DNA of 64,000 bases from Pseudoruegeria sp. SK021 (GCF_002119405.1 NZ_MTBG01000001.1:372001-436000), one strand, 5' to 3'; shown: positions 17,850-26,554, counted from the first letter of the stretch. Made by a program: numbers and translations. Notes: a model not told the origin generated them from the sequence alone.

Positions 17850-18926
17850 CTATCCGCCCCACCCGGCGCCCTGCATCTCGCGCAGGCGGCTTGCCGTGCG
17901 CTCAAACTCGAACGATCCCGTTCCCAGCGTGTACAAATCCTCCGGCAGCGCCGCTGCGGACATCACCAGACGCACCTTGGCTTCATAGAGTGCGTCTACC
18001 AGCGTCACGAACCGCTTGGCTTGATTGAAATTACCCTCAGCCAGTTGCGGAACATCCTCAAGGATCAGCACCCGCACCGCATCGGCCACCGCCAAATAAT
18101 CCGCCGGCCCCAAGGGCTGGCCGCACAAATCCCAGAAACTGACCCGGGCGACGCCATTGTGGAACCGTGGCAGATCCACCATCCGTCCCTTCACCCGCAG
18201 GTGCAGGCCTTTTACGGGATCGTTCGCGCCCAGTTGCGTCAGGTCGGCCCAGATCGCATCCAGCGCTGCGCGGGCCTCGGCATCGGCGGGCGTAAAGTAA
18301 ACCGCCGCCCCGGCCATCCGCCCTTGCCGGTAATCCGTTTCGCCCTGAATTTCCCAGACCCGCAATCGGGCCTTAATTTCATTGATAAACGGCACAAACA
18401 GCGCCCGGTTCAAACCATCCTTATAAAGGTCTTCCGGCGGCCTGTTTGATGTGGTCACCACCACCACGCCCGCCGCAAACAGCCGCTCGAAAAGTCGCCC
18501 AACGATCATCGCATCGGTGATATCGGTGATTTGCATCTCGTCAAACGCCAGCAGCCGCACTTCGGCCGCAATGGCATCGGCCACCGGCACTATCGCATCG
18601 TCAACGCCGCGCTTGCGGGCCTCATGCAACCCGGATTGAATCTCTTGCATGAACGCATGGAAATGCACCCGGCGCTTGGGCACTGGCACTGCCGCCACGA
18701 ACAAATCCATCAGCATGGATTTCCCGGTACCGACCCCGCCCCATAAGTAGAGGCCCTGCACTGGCTCTGGCGGCTTTCTGCGGCCGAAAAAACCCGGCTT
18801 CGGCACGGGCCGGGCCAAGTCAACACAGATTCGCTCCAGCTCTGGCAGGACCGCTTCCTGCGCTGGATCGGGACGGATGGCGCCTTCGGCGACGCGGGCG
18901 GCGTAGATGTCTTTAAGTTCGGCCAT
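17850..18926 (-). CDS. zapE: Cell division protein ZapE (AFG1-like ATPase)
   Basis: ZapE is an AAA-type ATPase related to mitochondrial AFG1/LACE1; in E. coli it destabilises FtsZ filaments during division under stress. The 358-residue protein has Walker A GGVGTGKSMLMD near residues 63-74, Walker B LLAFDEMQITD near residue 150, a sensor segment VVVTTSNRPPEDLYKDG, and the C-terminal RFVTLVDALYEAKVRLV region, all typical. A start at ATG 18926 gives the family N-terminus. It lies between the CAP-domain gene and pheS on the same strand; the 108-bp gap before pheS suggests a separate transcript for the synthetase. Confidence 0.94.
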   Translation of the reverse strand: MAELKDIYAARVAEGAIRPDPAQEAVLPELERICVDLARPVPKPGFFGRRKPPEPVQGLYLWGGVGTGKSMLMDLFVAAVPVPKRRVHFHAFMQEIQSGLHEARKRGVDDAIVPVADAIAAEVRLLAFDEMQITDITDAMIVGRLFERLFAAGVVVVTTSNRPPEDLYKDGLNRALFVPFINEIKARLRVWEIQGETDYRQGRMAGAAVYFTPADAEARAALDAIWADLTQLGANDPVKGLHLRVKGRMVDLPRFHNGVARVSFWDLCGQPLGPADYLAVADAVRVLILEDVPQLAEGNFNQAKRFVTLVDALYEAKVRLVMSAAALPEDLYTLGTGSFEFERTASRLREMQGAGWGG

Positions 18927-19003
18927 GGATGCTGCTTAGCGCGGACGCGCGTCTGCCGAAACAGGCCGCTTTGCCGCGCATACCCTGCCCCGATAGCGCG
19001 CGG

Positions 19004-19741
19004 TCATCGGTGCGCCACAGGCGGCCCTGCCGGATCAGGTTCAGCCCCGAACCAGACCATATAGACCGCCGGACCGGCATCGGTTTTGGGCACGATGCCG
19101 ACACCCACCGCCTTCCAGTCAAACCGCGCCCAGATGCCCCGATTCAGGATCACCGGCGCGTGACTGGCCGATGTCATCCAGCTGTCGACTGCCGCATCAC
19201 CAGTGGCATAGCCCCATGCCAGAATTTCGTAGCCGTTGCCGCAATAGGCGGTGCCCAAACGGCGCGGCGCCTGCCACATCGCTTCGGGGAAATCGTGATT
19301 GGTCGGATAGGGCGCATCGCTCCAGCTGTGGTAACTGGTGCCGGGGCGAAACTGTTGCGGCCCGCCCAGAAAATTCCGCGACATGTCAGTGGCATGGCGC
19401 GCCGCCACCAAAGACAAGCTTTTCGACAACGGAATGCGAGGCAGACCGCGGGCCGCCCGTTCGGCCATGATCCGGTCATAGACTGCGCGTTCTTCGGCAT
19501 CCAAACCGTCACTGGGCGCTGATTTGCGAAAATCAACCGCCAACTCGCCGGTGATCGGCTGCGCCTTACCAATCAACGGCGCGCTGCAACTGTTGCCGCC
19601 TGCTTTGGGTGATACCGACGCGCCACATCCTGCCAGCGCCAAACCCAAAATAAGGGCCAGCCCCATCTGCCAGCGCCGACTGAAAATCCCACAAACCAAG
19701 CGCACCTGCCTCTGCCGCGCCACTGACCTATTCCACACCAT
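19004..19741 (-). CDS. CAP (SCP/PR1) domain lipoprotein or exported protein
   Basis: A CAP-domain protein with a secretory N-terminus: hydrophobic LALILGLALAGC gives a good lipobox with the Cys near residue 39 from the first ATG. The CAP signatures follow: RHATDMSRNF, TSYHSWSDAPYP, YEILAWGYATGDAAVDSWMTSASHAPVILN (cited in parts: DSWMTSASHAPVILN) and a C-terminal YMVWFGAEPDP. Such bacterial CAP proteins are extracytoplasmic with mostly unknown functions. Start choice is uncertain: ATG 19741, a GTG at 19738 with a better-spaced GAGGA, or ATG 19666, which gives a compact 14-residue signal before the lipobox. Confidence 0.82.
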   Translation of the reverse strand: MVWNRSVARQRQVRLVCGIFSRRWQMGLALILGLALAGCGASVSPKAGGNSCSAPLIGKAQPITGELAVDFRKSAPSDGLDAEERAVYDRIMAERAARGLPRIPLSKSLSLVAARHATDMSRNFLGGPQQFRPGTSYHSWSDAPYPTNHDFPEAMWQAPRRLGTAYCGNGYEILAWGYATGDAAVDSWMTSASHAPVILNRGIWARFDWKAVGVGIVPKTDAGPAVYMVWFGAEPDPAGPPVAHR

Positions 19742-19917
19742 GCGTCCTCACAAATATTCCCGCTCTTGGCCGCTGACCCGCTGCCAGAACCGCGGTCAAG
19801 ATTGCACGAAAGCCTTTCGAATAAACCCCCGACAGTTCCGCCCGTGATCCTGATCATCACAAACCTTTGTTTGACCTATCCCGTCCGGATCCCCTAGGTC
19901 GAATCGAGGAGCGTACC

Positions 19918-21156
19918 ATGCCACAAACCCGCCTTTTGACACCGGTCCTGCTAGCCGGATCGATGATCTTGTTGATCTGCTTCTCGATTAGATCGTCGTT
20001 TGGGATCTTCCAAATTCCCATTGCCTCGGAATTCGGCTGGGCCCGGGCCGAGTTTTCCATGGCAATCGCCATTCAGAATCTCGCATGGGGGATAGGCCAG
20101 CCGATCTTCAGCGCCATCGCGGAACGGTTCACCGATCGAAAAGCCATCATCATCGGCGCATTGACCTATGCCGCAGGTCTGATCCTGTCCAGTTTCGCTG
20201 TCACCCCGGGCGGGCATCAGGCCTACGAAGTTCTGGTGGGCTTCGGCATTGCTGGCACCGGATTCGGGGTCATTCTGGCTGTGGTTGGACGCGCCGCATC
20301 GGATGAGAACCGGTCGATGTCTCTGGCCATTGCCACCGCAGCCGGATCAGCCGGGCAGGTCTTTGGCCCGCCCATTGCCGAAGTGTTGCTCAACATCATG
20401 CCGTGGCAATCGGTATTTCTGGCCTTCGCCGGTGCCATCCTTGCCGCGTTGCTGTTTCTGCCTATGCTTCGGACCACAATGGCCCCGCGTTCGGCGTTGG
20501 ATGCGCCGATGAGCACCATCCTGAAACAGGCCTTCAGCGACCCGTCCTATAGCCTGATCTTCTTGGGGTTTTTCTCTTGCGGCTATCAGCTTGGGTTTAT
20601 GACAGCGCATTTCCCGGCATTTGTGACAGAGCTTTGCGGCCCGATCGCGTCAGGTGGGTTGCTACCCTCGCTCGGGATTACCAGCACATCCATTTTGGGC
20701 GCAGTTGCGTTTTCCCTGATCGGCCTTGCCAATATCGTCGGCACCCTAACCGCGGGCTGGCTGGGCAAACGCCTGCCGAAAAAATACCTTCTGGCCGGGA
20801 TTTACACCGGGCGCACGCTGATTTCGGCATGGTTTATTCTGACCCCGATCACCCCGACAACAGTGCTGATCTTTTCTGCCTTGATGGGCGCCCTCTGGCT
20901 CGCGTCGGTGCCGCTAACCTCGGGGCTTGTGGCGCACATCTATGGCCTGCGCTACATGGGGACCCTTTATGGCATCGTCTTTTTCAGCCACCAGCTTGGA
21001 TCCTTCCTTGGGGTTTGGCTCGGCGGGCGGCTCTATGATTTGACCGGGGGCTATACTTTGGTCTGGTGGGTGGGCATTGGCGTCGGGGCCCTGTCGGCAA
21101 TCTTGCATCTGCCAATCCGCGAGGTTCCGCTGAACGCCCGCCTCGCCACGACCTGA
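19918..21156 (+). CDS. MFS transporter
   Basis: A 412-residue inner-membrane protein with about 12 hydrophobic segments, the usual count for the major facilitator superfamily. The loop between helices 2 and 3 carries an RFTDRKAII segment similar to motif A, and a second FSLIGLANIVGTLTAGWLGKRLPKK region (cited in part: GWLGKRLPKK) starts the second half, as in MFS. The N-terminal SFGIFQIPIASEFGW region resembles oxalate/formate and monocarboxylate-type MFS carriers, but the substrate cannot be told. ATG 19918 is preceded by a GAGGAGCG ribosome site. It converges on the outer-membrane-like gene with a 7-bp gap. Confidence 0.9.
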   Translation: MPQTRLLTPVLLAGSMILLICFSIRSSFGIFQIPIASEFGWARAEFSMAIAIQNLAWGIGQPIFSAIAERFTDRKAIIIGALTYAAGLILSSFAVTPGGHQAYEVLVGFGIAGTGFGVILAVVGRAASDENRSMSLAIATAAGSAGQVFGPPIAEVLLNIMPWQSVFLAFAGAILAALLFLPMLRTTMAPRSALDAPMSTILKQAFSDPSYSLIFLGFFSCGYQLGFMTAHFPAFVTELCGPIASGGLLPSLGITSTSILGAVAFSLIGLANIVGTLTAGWLGKRLPKKYLLAGIYTGRTLISAWFILTPITPTTVLIFSALMGALWLASVPLTSGLVAHIYGLRYMGTLYGIVFFSHQLGSFLGVWLGGRLYDLTGGYTLVWWVGIGVGALSAILHLPIREVPLNARLATT

Positions 21157-21163
21157 TCCCGGA

Positions 21164-22138
21164 TCAGAACGAGATACCGGCGCCAAATGTTAGCGCCGTA
21201 AATCCATTATCACCGGACACGACACGAAACATGACCCGCGTGCGCGAGGGCGCATATCGGGCCAGATGCCCAGTTTCGAATTCCAGCCCGACCCCAACCC
21301 GCGCCAGCCATGGAATATCCAAAACTTCGCCCTGATCGCCCGTATATGCGGCATAGCTGGCCTCATAAACGCTGCGGACCGGACCGCCGAACTGGGACCA
21401 GCCGCGGATTGGGCGGCGCAGCCGCGCCACACCGGCAGTGGTCGCCACATTGGCGCTGACATCCACATCGGAAAAATCACCGAGCGGCACCAGCCGCATG
21501 GCAGTAGTCCGCAGGATCAGATCGATCTCTTTGTCGACGGCCCGGTACTTGTAATCCAGCGTCAGCGCGCCGCCATAGCCGCCTGCATACATGCCGTCAC
21601 CGGCAATATAATCCGTGACGTCTTCATTGTCGTCGGACACGTCCGCGCTGCTGGTGATCCGGCCAAGGGCAACATCCAGCGTGGGACGAAGGACAAGCCC
21701 CTCCAACAAGGGGAATTCCCAGCCCACACCAAGGGTTGAGGAAAAGCTGGTCCAGCGCACATCAGCAGAGTCATCGCTTGCGCCATCGACCGAACTGTAT
21801 TCCGGGGCGTAGTTCTGAAACGCGACATAGCCTTCAAAATAGAGCGGTCGGTCGGACTGAAGTCTGCGGCCACCGCCCAGTTGGCCATTCCGAAACCGGA
21901 TGTCAGATTTTCGGGTCGATTCCACCGACAACAGCGATGAATAGGGATTAGGAACAACAGCAAAGCCCAACGCGGCCAATGCAGCCGTGACCTGCCCGTT
22001 TTCAGAGCTGAAATCGATATCGAGATCCCGCGCCATGGCGGACGGCGCCTGTCCGACCAATAGCGCAACAGGCACCAGAACGACCCTGCAGTGTGTGGAA
22101 ATTGCTCGACGCGCCCAATTCATCCACCGATGTGTCAT
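21164..22138 (-). CDS. Putative outer-membrane beta-barrel protein
   Basis: A 324-residue exported protein: a basic start (MTHRWMNWARRAIS), a hydrophobic segment VVLVPVALLVGQA and a probable cleavage after AMA give the mature N-terminus RDLDIDF. The rest is made of alternating strand-like segments rich in Gly, Asp and aromatic residues (GYGGALTLDYKYR, LARVGVGLEFETG) and ends in Phe (TFGAGISF), the usual outer-membrane insertion signature. I do not recognise the family. ATG 22138 was chosen because upstream in-frame residues are not signal-like. It may be an autotransporter-like or adhesin-like barrel; function unknown. Confidence 0.75.
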   Translation of the reverse strand: MTHRWMNWARRAISTHCRVVLVPVALLVGQAPSAMARDLDIDFSSENGQVTAALAALGFAVVPNPYSSLLSVESTRKSDIRFRNGQLGGGRRLQSDRPLYFEGYVAFQNYAPEYSSVDGASDDSADVRWTSFSSTLGVGWEFPLLEGLVLRPTLDVALGRITSSADVSDDNEDVTDYIAGDGMYAGGYGGALTLDYKYRAVDKEIDLILRTTAMRLVPLGDFSDVDVSANVATTAGVARLRRPIRGWSQFGGPVRSVYEASYAAYTGDQGEVLDIPWLARVGVGLEFETGHLARYAPSRTRVMFRVVSGDNGFTALTFGAGISF

Positions 22139-22301
22139 TGGCTCATGTCCCAAACCGCGCCCACCGACATCCGGCGGGTGGTCCATCTTCACGGCCACCC
22201 GACTACGAGTCAACAAGTGCGCCGAAAGCGCCAAAAATCCGATAAGCAGCGTGTCTTTTCAGCCCGTAACACCCACCGAACCACAGCGATCGCAGATCAA
22301 T

Positions 22302-22321
22302 GGGGCGCACACTGGCGCCCC
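22302..22321 (-). terminator. Hairpin after the choice-of-anchor A gene
   Basis: A perfect 7-bp stem GGGGCGC / GCGCCCC with a 6-nt loop lies 35 bp after the stop of the minus-strand VPLPA-CTERM gene. The downstream minus-strand sequence ATTGATC is not a strong T run, so this is a moderate terminator call. Confidence 0.5.
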
Positions 22322-22355
22322 GTTTCCACATTCATTCTAATCTTGCGGTCTGAAA

Positions 22356-23393
22356 TCAGGCCGCAATCTTCCGGCGCAGTCTCAGCCCGGAAATCGCCGC
22401 TAGGCCCCCAAGAAGCAGCGGCAAGGCCGCAGGAAGCGGAACGGTGGGAACAGGCGCAGGCAGCGGTTTCGCGGTCGGGACGATCCCTGCAAATGGCTGA
22501 CTGTGCAACTCGCCGTTAGACAGGTTGATTGATTTGGCAATGACAGACCCTTCGGTTGAGCCAGAGAAGCCGGACATATGGGCCAGTGGGGCAAGAACTG
22601 ATCCGACGATCTTGGTGTTGACCGCAATTGTCGTCGCCTCATAGAAATTCCATAGGATGTTGGGCGCGCCGGCGAACCCGCCCAAAACATTACCTGCGAC
22701 CGTGACCGAGACCCCAGACACATTGATCAACATAGTGGTGGCCGCACCGGGTGTTAGGGTAAGGCCACCCCCGCTCAGTGCCGCCGCAGTTGTGTTGAAC
22801 ACGAACAAGCCGGAAGAATCCGGGGTGCCCGCGACAAATTTCTTGTTGTTGTGATCAGACAGGTTCGGGGCCACACCGGACAACGTACTGAGATAATTGG
22901 CCTCATCGATGAACGTCGCAAAATCAATGCTTGGAAAGCGCGCATCAAACGCCGGGTCAGTTGCGGACTGATTTTCAAGCTTGGTGCCGCCGTTGAAATG
23001 CTTCCCCGCAGCCTGTGTACCACCGATATGTGCTTCGCCGTTGCCATTCATGTTGACGTTCGAATTGACCGCCCCACGCACGGTGATGTCGTTCCCATTC
23101 AAGACATTGATCGTCCCGATACTGGACTGGCCGTTAACGACCAACGCATCATAGGAACTGGACACGGGCGGTGTGATCCCGACTTGCAGGGTCGACCCGG
23201 TCAAGTCACCACCGACATACAGCCGGCCTTCGACTTCCTGATTGGAGTTAAAATTAGATTCGGTGACGCCGTTGAACTGCATCAACGCGTGCTGGACCGA
23301 CATCGAGGCTGCTGAAACGGCTCCTGCCGACACGGCGATTATCGCCGCCGATGTAAATATTTGGCAGGCACGCTGAACAGGAATAAAAGTCAT
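22356..23393 (-). CDS. Choice-of-anchor A family protein with VPLPA-CTERM sorting signal
   Basis: A 345-residue secreted protein. An N-terminal signal peptide (IFTSAAIIAVSAGAVSAAS) is followed by a choice-of-anchor A domain with VEGRLYVGGDLTGS, INVLNGNDITVRGAVNSNVN and SVLAPLAHMSGFSGSTEGSVIA (cited in parts) in a parallel-repeat, low-Cys beta-rich body. The C-terminus is a textbook VPLPA-CTERM signal: VPLPAALPLLLGG, a hydrophobic helix and a basic RLRRK end. Such tails are recognised by an exosortase for cell-surface or polysaccharide-associated display. No exosortase gene is in the window. A short inverted repeat lies in the 5' region. Confidence 0.9.
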   Translation of the reverse strand: MTFIPVQRACQIFTSAAIIAVSAGAVSAASMSVQHALMQFNGVTESNFNSNQEVEGRLYVGGDLTGSTLQVGITPPVSSSYDALVVNGQSSIGTINVLNGNDITVRGAVNSNVNMNGNGEAHIGGTQAAGKHFNGGTKLENQSATDPAFDARFPSIDFATFIDEANYLSTLSGVAPNLSDHNNKKFVAGTPDSSGLFVFNTTAAALSGGGLTLTPGAATTMLINVSGVSVTVAGNVLGGFAGAPNILWNFYEATTIAVNTKIVGSVLAPLAHMSGFSGSTEGSVIAKSINLSNGELHSQPFAGIVPTAKPLPAPVPTVPLPAALPLLLGGLAAISGLRLRRKIAA

Positions 23394-23415
23394 GGTCGCT
23401 CTCCGCAGAGTCTGA

Positions 23416-23440
23416 GAAATGGATGCATTTATGCCATTTC
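23416..23440. repeat. Inverted repeat upstream of the VPLPA-CTERM gene
   Basis: GAAATGG (23416-23422) and CCATTTC (23434-23440) flank a central ATGCATTTA; the repeat is 23 bp upstream of the ATG at 23393. It could be an operator or an RNA hairpin in the 5' leader. Confidence 0.4.
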
Positions 23441-23548
23441 AATAGAGTTCTCCGGCTCACGAAGTCGAGGGGGTCTTGGACCCATATTTAGGATTATAGT
23501 TAACGACACCAATCACTTACGAGAACCAATAGCCACCTCAGAAATAGC

Positions 23549-23638
23549 AACGGGCCCTCCCCATGTATTGCCATGAGAAGGGCCCGTTCCTCTGACGCGG
23601 AGCCACGTCAGACAAACAAGTTTTGTGATCTGACGCGG
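23549..23638 (-). terminator. Cluster of three overlapping hairpins after the aldo/keto reductase gene
   Basis: Hairpin 1 pairs AACGGGCCCT (23549) with AGGGCCCGTT (23579), with inner CATG pairs. Hairpin 2 pairs TCTGACG (23591) with CGTCAGA (23606). Hairpin 3 pairs CCACGTCAGA (23603-23612) with TCTGACGCGG (23629-23638), one mismatch. Hairpins 2 and 3 share an arm and cannot form together. They lie directly after the minus-strand aldo/keto reductase stop, and probably end that transcript. Confidence 0.6.
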
Positions 23639-24676
23639 TTATGCCTCTTCGGAGGATTTTGCCCAGAGGTTAATCTCTTCGTCCGTGGCCAAGGTGTCGA
23701 TTTCAGCCAGTTCGGCGGCGGTAAATTCAAGATTTTCAACGGCACCGGCACAGTCGACCACCTGTTCGGGCTTCGACGCACCGATCAGTGCCGTGGTGAT
23801 CCCGCCATCGCGCAGCACCCAAGCAAGCGCCATCTGAGCAAGGGTTTGCCCCCTCGATTCGGCGATGGCATTCAGGCCGCGAATTTTGTCGATCGCCGCG
23901 TCGGACAGAAAGTCACGCTTCAGGGATTTGCCCTGCGTGGCGCGGCTACCTTCGGGAACACCCTTCAGATATTTGGTCGTCAGCATCCCTTGGGCCAAAG
24001 GCGTGAAGGCGATCGACCCGACGCCGAGTTCGGTCAGGGTGTCCTTCAACCCATCCCGCTCGACCCAACGGTTCAACATGTTATAGGACGGCTGGTGGAT
24101 CACGCAGGGCGTGCCCAGGTCCTTCAGGATCGCCACGGCTTCGCGGGTGCGATCTGAGTTATAGGATGAAATCCCGACATAAAGCGCCCGACCCGACCGC
24201 ACGATGTGATCCAGCGCACCCATGGTTTCTTCCAACGGGGTGTTCGGATCAAAGCGATGCGAATAGAAGATATCGACATAGTCCACGCCCATCCGCTTGA
24301 GCGATTGGTCACAAGACGCGATCAGGTACTTCCGGCTTCCCATTTCGCCATAGGGCCCCGGCCACATCCGATAGCCGGCCTTGGACGAAATGATCAGTTC
24401 GTCCCGATAGCCCGCAAAATCGGTCTTCAGAATTTCGCCGAAAGCTTCTTCGGCGCTGCCTGCAGGCGGACCATAATTATTGGCCAGATCGAAATGCGTG
24501 ATGCCGTGATCAAAGGCGGTCCGACAGATCGACTGCTTCAATTCATGCGGGCGGTCGTGCCCGAAGTTATGCCACAATCCCAAAGAGATCGCGGGAAGCT
24601 TCAATCCAGATTTGCCGCAATGGCGATACACCATTTTCTCATAGCGGTCAGAGGCGGGCGAGTAGGACATCGACAT
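23639..24676 (-). CDS. mgrA: Aldo/keto reductase, L-glyceraldehyde 3-phosphate reductase type
   Basis: A 345-residue NADPH-dependent aldo/keto reductase close to the YghZ/MgrA group, which in E. coli reduces L-glyceraldehyde 3-phosphate and methylglyoxal. Visible family features: YRHCGKSGLKLPAISLGLWHNFG at the N-terminus (cited in part), the active-site region HFDLANNYGPPAGSAEEAFG with its Tyr, SSKAGYRMWPGPYG, the KRMGVDYVDIFYSHRFDPNTPLEET strand (cited in part) and the cofactor segment ALIGASKPEQV. ATG 24676 has a strong AGGAG site 5 nt upstream. Downstream is a hairpin cluster. It is a stand-alone gene, transcribed away from the lysis pair. Confidence 0.93.
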   Translation of the reverse strand: MSMSYSPASDRYEKMVYRHCGKSGLKLPAISLGLWHNFGHDRPHELKQSICRTAFDHGITHFDLANNYGPPAGSAEEAFGEILKTDFAGYRDELIISSKAGYRMWPGPYGEMGSRKYLIASCDQSLKRMGVDYVDIFYSHRFDPNTPLEETMGALDHIVRSGRALYVGISSYNSDRTREAVAILKDLGTPCVIHQPSYNMLNRWVERDGLKDTLTELGVGSIAFTPLAQGMLTTKYLKGVPEGSRATQGKSLKRDFLSDAAIDKIRGLNAIAESRGQTLAQMALAWVLRDGGITTALIGASKPEQVVDCAGAVENLEFTAAELAEIDTLATDEEINLWAKSSEEA

Positions 24677-24909
24677 TTTCTCCTGCAAATTGGCAAGGCG
24701 GACGCACCCGCCCTCGGTCTGGGCGCAGCATCGTTCCATCAGAACGAATGTCAACGTCAATGGTGCTTGTCCCACCTCACACACGTGTTGCCAGAAAGGT
24801 GACGTTAGGTCATAGTAAACGCCATCTTAATGCTTAACGTGTTTTATCTGCACTCCCGTAACGACCTCCGGCCACTGCATGGCCGCAGCGTCCAAGCCGA
24901 GAGCGCTTC

Positions 24910-25746
24910 ATGGCATTCACATACAGTCTGATCTCCCGTGCTGATTTTTTGAAAGCCGCCGAACGTTTGGGGGTTTCTTTGGCCGTCATAAAGGCAGTGG
25001 CTGCGGTCGAAGGCCGGGGCAGCGGCTTTATCAACGGAACTGATCTTCCGAAAATCCTGTTCGAAGGCCACCATTTCAGTCGTCTGACCGGCGGGGTCTT
25101 CGATCACAAAGCCCCGTCTATTTCCTATCCGAAATGGACCACCAAGAACTACCGCAACGAAACCGGCGAATACGCCCGCCTAAAAACGGCCATTGAACTT
25201 AACCACAACGTCCCCGATCCGGCCTTGCAATCTGCGTCATGGGGGATGTTCCAGATCATGGGTTTCAATCATCGCGATGCGGGCTACAGCACCGTGACCG
25301 AGTTCGTCGATTGGATGTCCATGGGTGAAGATTACCACTTGGAGGCCTTCGTATCCTTCATCGAAGCCAAGAAGCTCGGCGATGAGTTACGCAGTGGCAA
25401 ATGGGCTGATTTCGCCCTGCGCTATAATGGCCGCGACTATGCCAAAAACAAATACGACACCAAATTGGCGCAGGAGTTCCGCAAACATTCCATGATTGCC
25501 CAAGAGGAAGCCGGAAAAGGTACCTTCGCACTGGAACGCGGCGATTTGGCGGGTCTGCAGGCTGCCCTCAATATTGCCATCGACGCCGGCCTTGCCACAG
25601 ATGGCTGGATCGGCCCCAAAACCCAGACCGCAATCCGCAAGTTCCAGTCCAGCAACGGGATGCCCCAGACCGGCGAAATCGACGCCGCCCTGTGCGCGGC
25701 GTTGGACGTGGATTGCAGCCATTACTTGAACACGGTGGGCGCATAA
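24910..25746 (+). CDS. GTA/phage-type N-acetylmuramidase endolysin with peptidoglycan-binding domain
   Basis: A 278-residue endolysin. The N-terminal two thirds match the N-acetylmuramidase (DUF3380) family: likely catalytic E34 in AVAAVEGRGSGF, then LPKILFEGHHFSRLT, ASWGMFQIMGFNH and ALRYNGRDYAKNKYD. The last about 75 residues form a PG_binding_1 domain (LAGLQAALNIAI, DGWIGPKTQTAIRKFQSSNG cited in parts). There is no signal peptide, so it needs a holin. The next gene, whose ATG directly abuts the stop, is a holin. In Rhodobacter capsulatus a similar two-gene unit (rcc00555 and rcc00556) lyses cells to release the gene transfer agent; this is probably its homologue. Confidence 0.88.
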   Translation: MAFTYSLISRADFLKAAERLGVSLAVIKAVAAVEGRGSGFINGTDLPKILFEGHHFSRLTGGVFDHKAPSISYPKWTTKNYRNETGEYARLKTAIELNHNVPDPALQSASWGMFQIMGFNHRDAGYSTVTEFVDWMSMGEDYHLEAFVSFIEAKKLGDELRSGKWADFALRYNGRDYAKNKYDTKLAQEFRKHSMIAQEEAGKGTFALERGDLAGLQAALNIAIDAGLATDGWIGPKTQTAIRKFQSSNGMPQTGEIDAALCAALDVDCSHYLNTVGA

Positions 25747-26487
25747 ATGATTCAGGCTCTATTGATTTCCTCAGCGATCAAAATCGCCGCAGAATTCTTT
25801 CCGACCCTTGCCACAAAGATCGGCGGCAAGAATGCAGGTACGGTCGCGGAACAGATCGTCGAAGCGGCCTTGACAACGGCCAGTCTCGGCCCGGACGCCA
25901 GTGTCGAAGAGGTGATTTCCAAACTACGCGATGACCAGCAGGCCCAGCAGGAGCTTCAGATCAAGCTGTCGATGCTCGACGCCGAAGAAAGCGCACGTGA
26001 GTTGGCAGACCGCCAAAGCGCACGCGACTATCAGGCCACGGTGGGGGCGGATGGGCGCATGCGCGCGAACCTGATGCTTGGGGCCGTCGTTCTCGGCCTG
26101 ATCGTCTGCATCTTCGTGATCGCCCGTCCGGGCGGGGTCGGTGATAACAACGCGGCATTCGGCCTGATCACCACCATTGCTGGGGCCCTTCTGAAAATGT
26201 TCAGTGACGCCTTCGCCTTTGAATTCGGCTCTTCCCGCGGGTCGCGGGATAAAAGCGAACAGATCAACAGATTCACCGATCAACTAGAGGCCGTGGGCCG
26301 CGAAAATACCGCACTGATTCGCCGGTCGATCCCCCCGGCAGCGGCACAGCAAGCTGCCGCCCCACCAACGCCGCCTGCCGCGACGGCGCCTGAAACCCAG
26401 TCCGCAGCGTTGACCACCACCCGGCCAGCCGATCCGCGCCCATTCTCGCGGATGCTGACCGAAGGTACGCTGAACATCCCTGTCTGA
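25747..26487 (+). CDS. Holin of the GTA release (3TM holin) type
   Basis: A 246-residue protein of the kind known as the GTA release holin. An N-terminal amphipathic segment (ALLISSAIKIAAEFFPTLA) is followed by a coiled-coil part with LRDDQQAQQELQIKLSMLDAEE (cited in part: QQAQQELQIKLSMLD) and two membrane helices, about residues 109-128 (LMLGAVVLGLIVCIFVIA) and 136-153. A Pro/Ala/Thr-rich tail, residues 195-235, precedes a conserved-looking RPFSRMLTEGTLN end. The start ATG abuts the endolysin TAA (TAAATGA), so the two are cotranscribed and coupled. Its role would be to permeabilise the inner membrane to let the endolysin reach the wall. Confidence 0.85.
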   Translation: MIQALLISSAIKIAAEFFPTLATKIGGKNAGTVAEQIVEAALTTASLGPDASVEEVISKLRDDQQAQQELQIKLSMLDAEESARELADRQSARDYQATVGADGRMRANLMLGAVVLGLIVCIFVIARPGGVGDNNAAFGLITTIAGALLKMFSDAFAFEFGSSRGSRDKSEQINRFTDQLEAVGRENTALIRRSIPPAAAQQAAAPPTPPAATAPETQSAALTTTRPADPRPFSRMLTEGTLNIPV

Positions 26488-26554
26488 TGCCCCGATTGAA
26501 CCCGCAGCCCCCTACCTGTAAGAAGAGGCGATCACTTTCAGCGGAGTCACTTCA

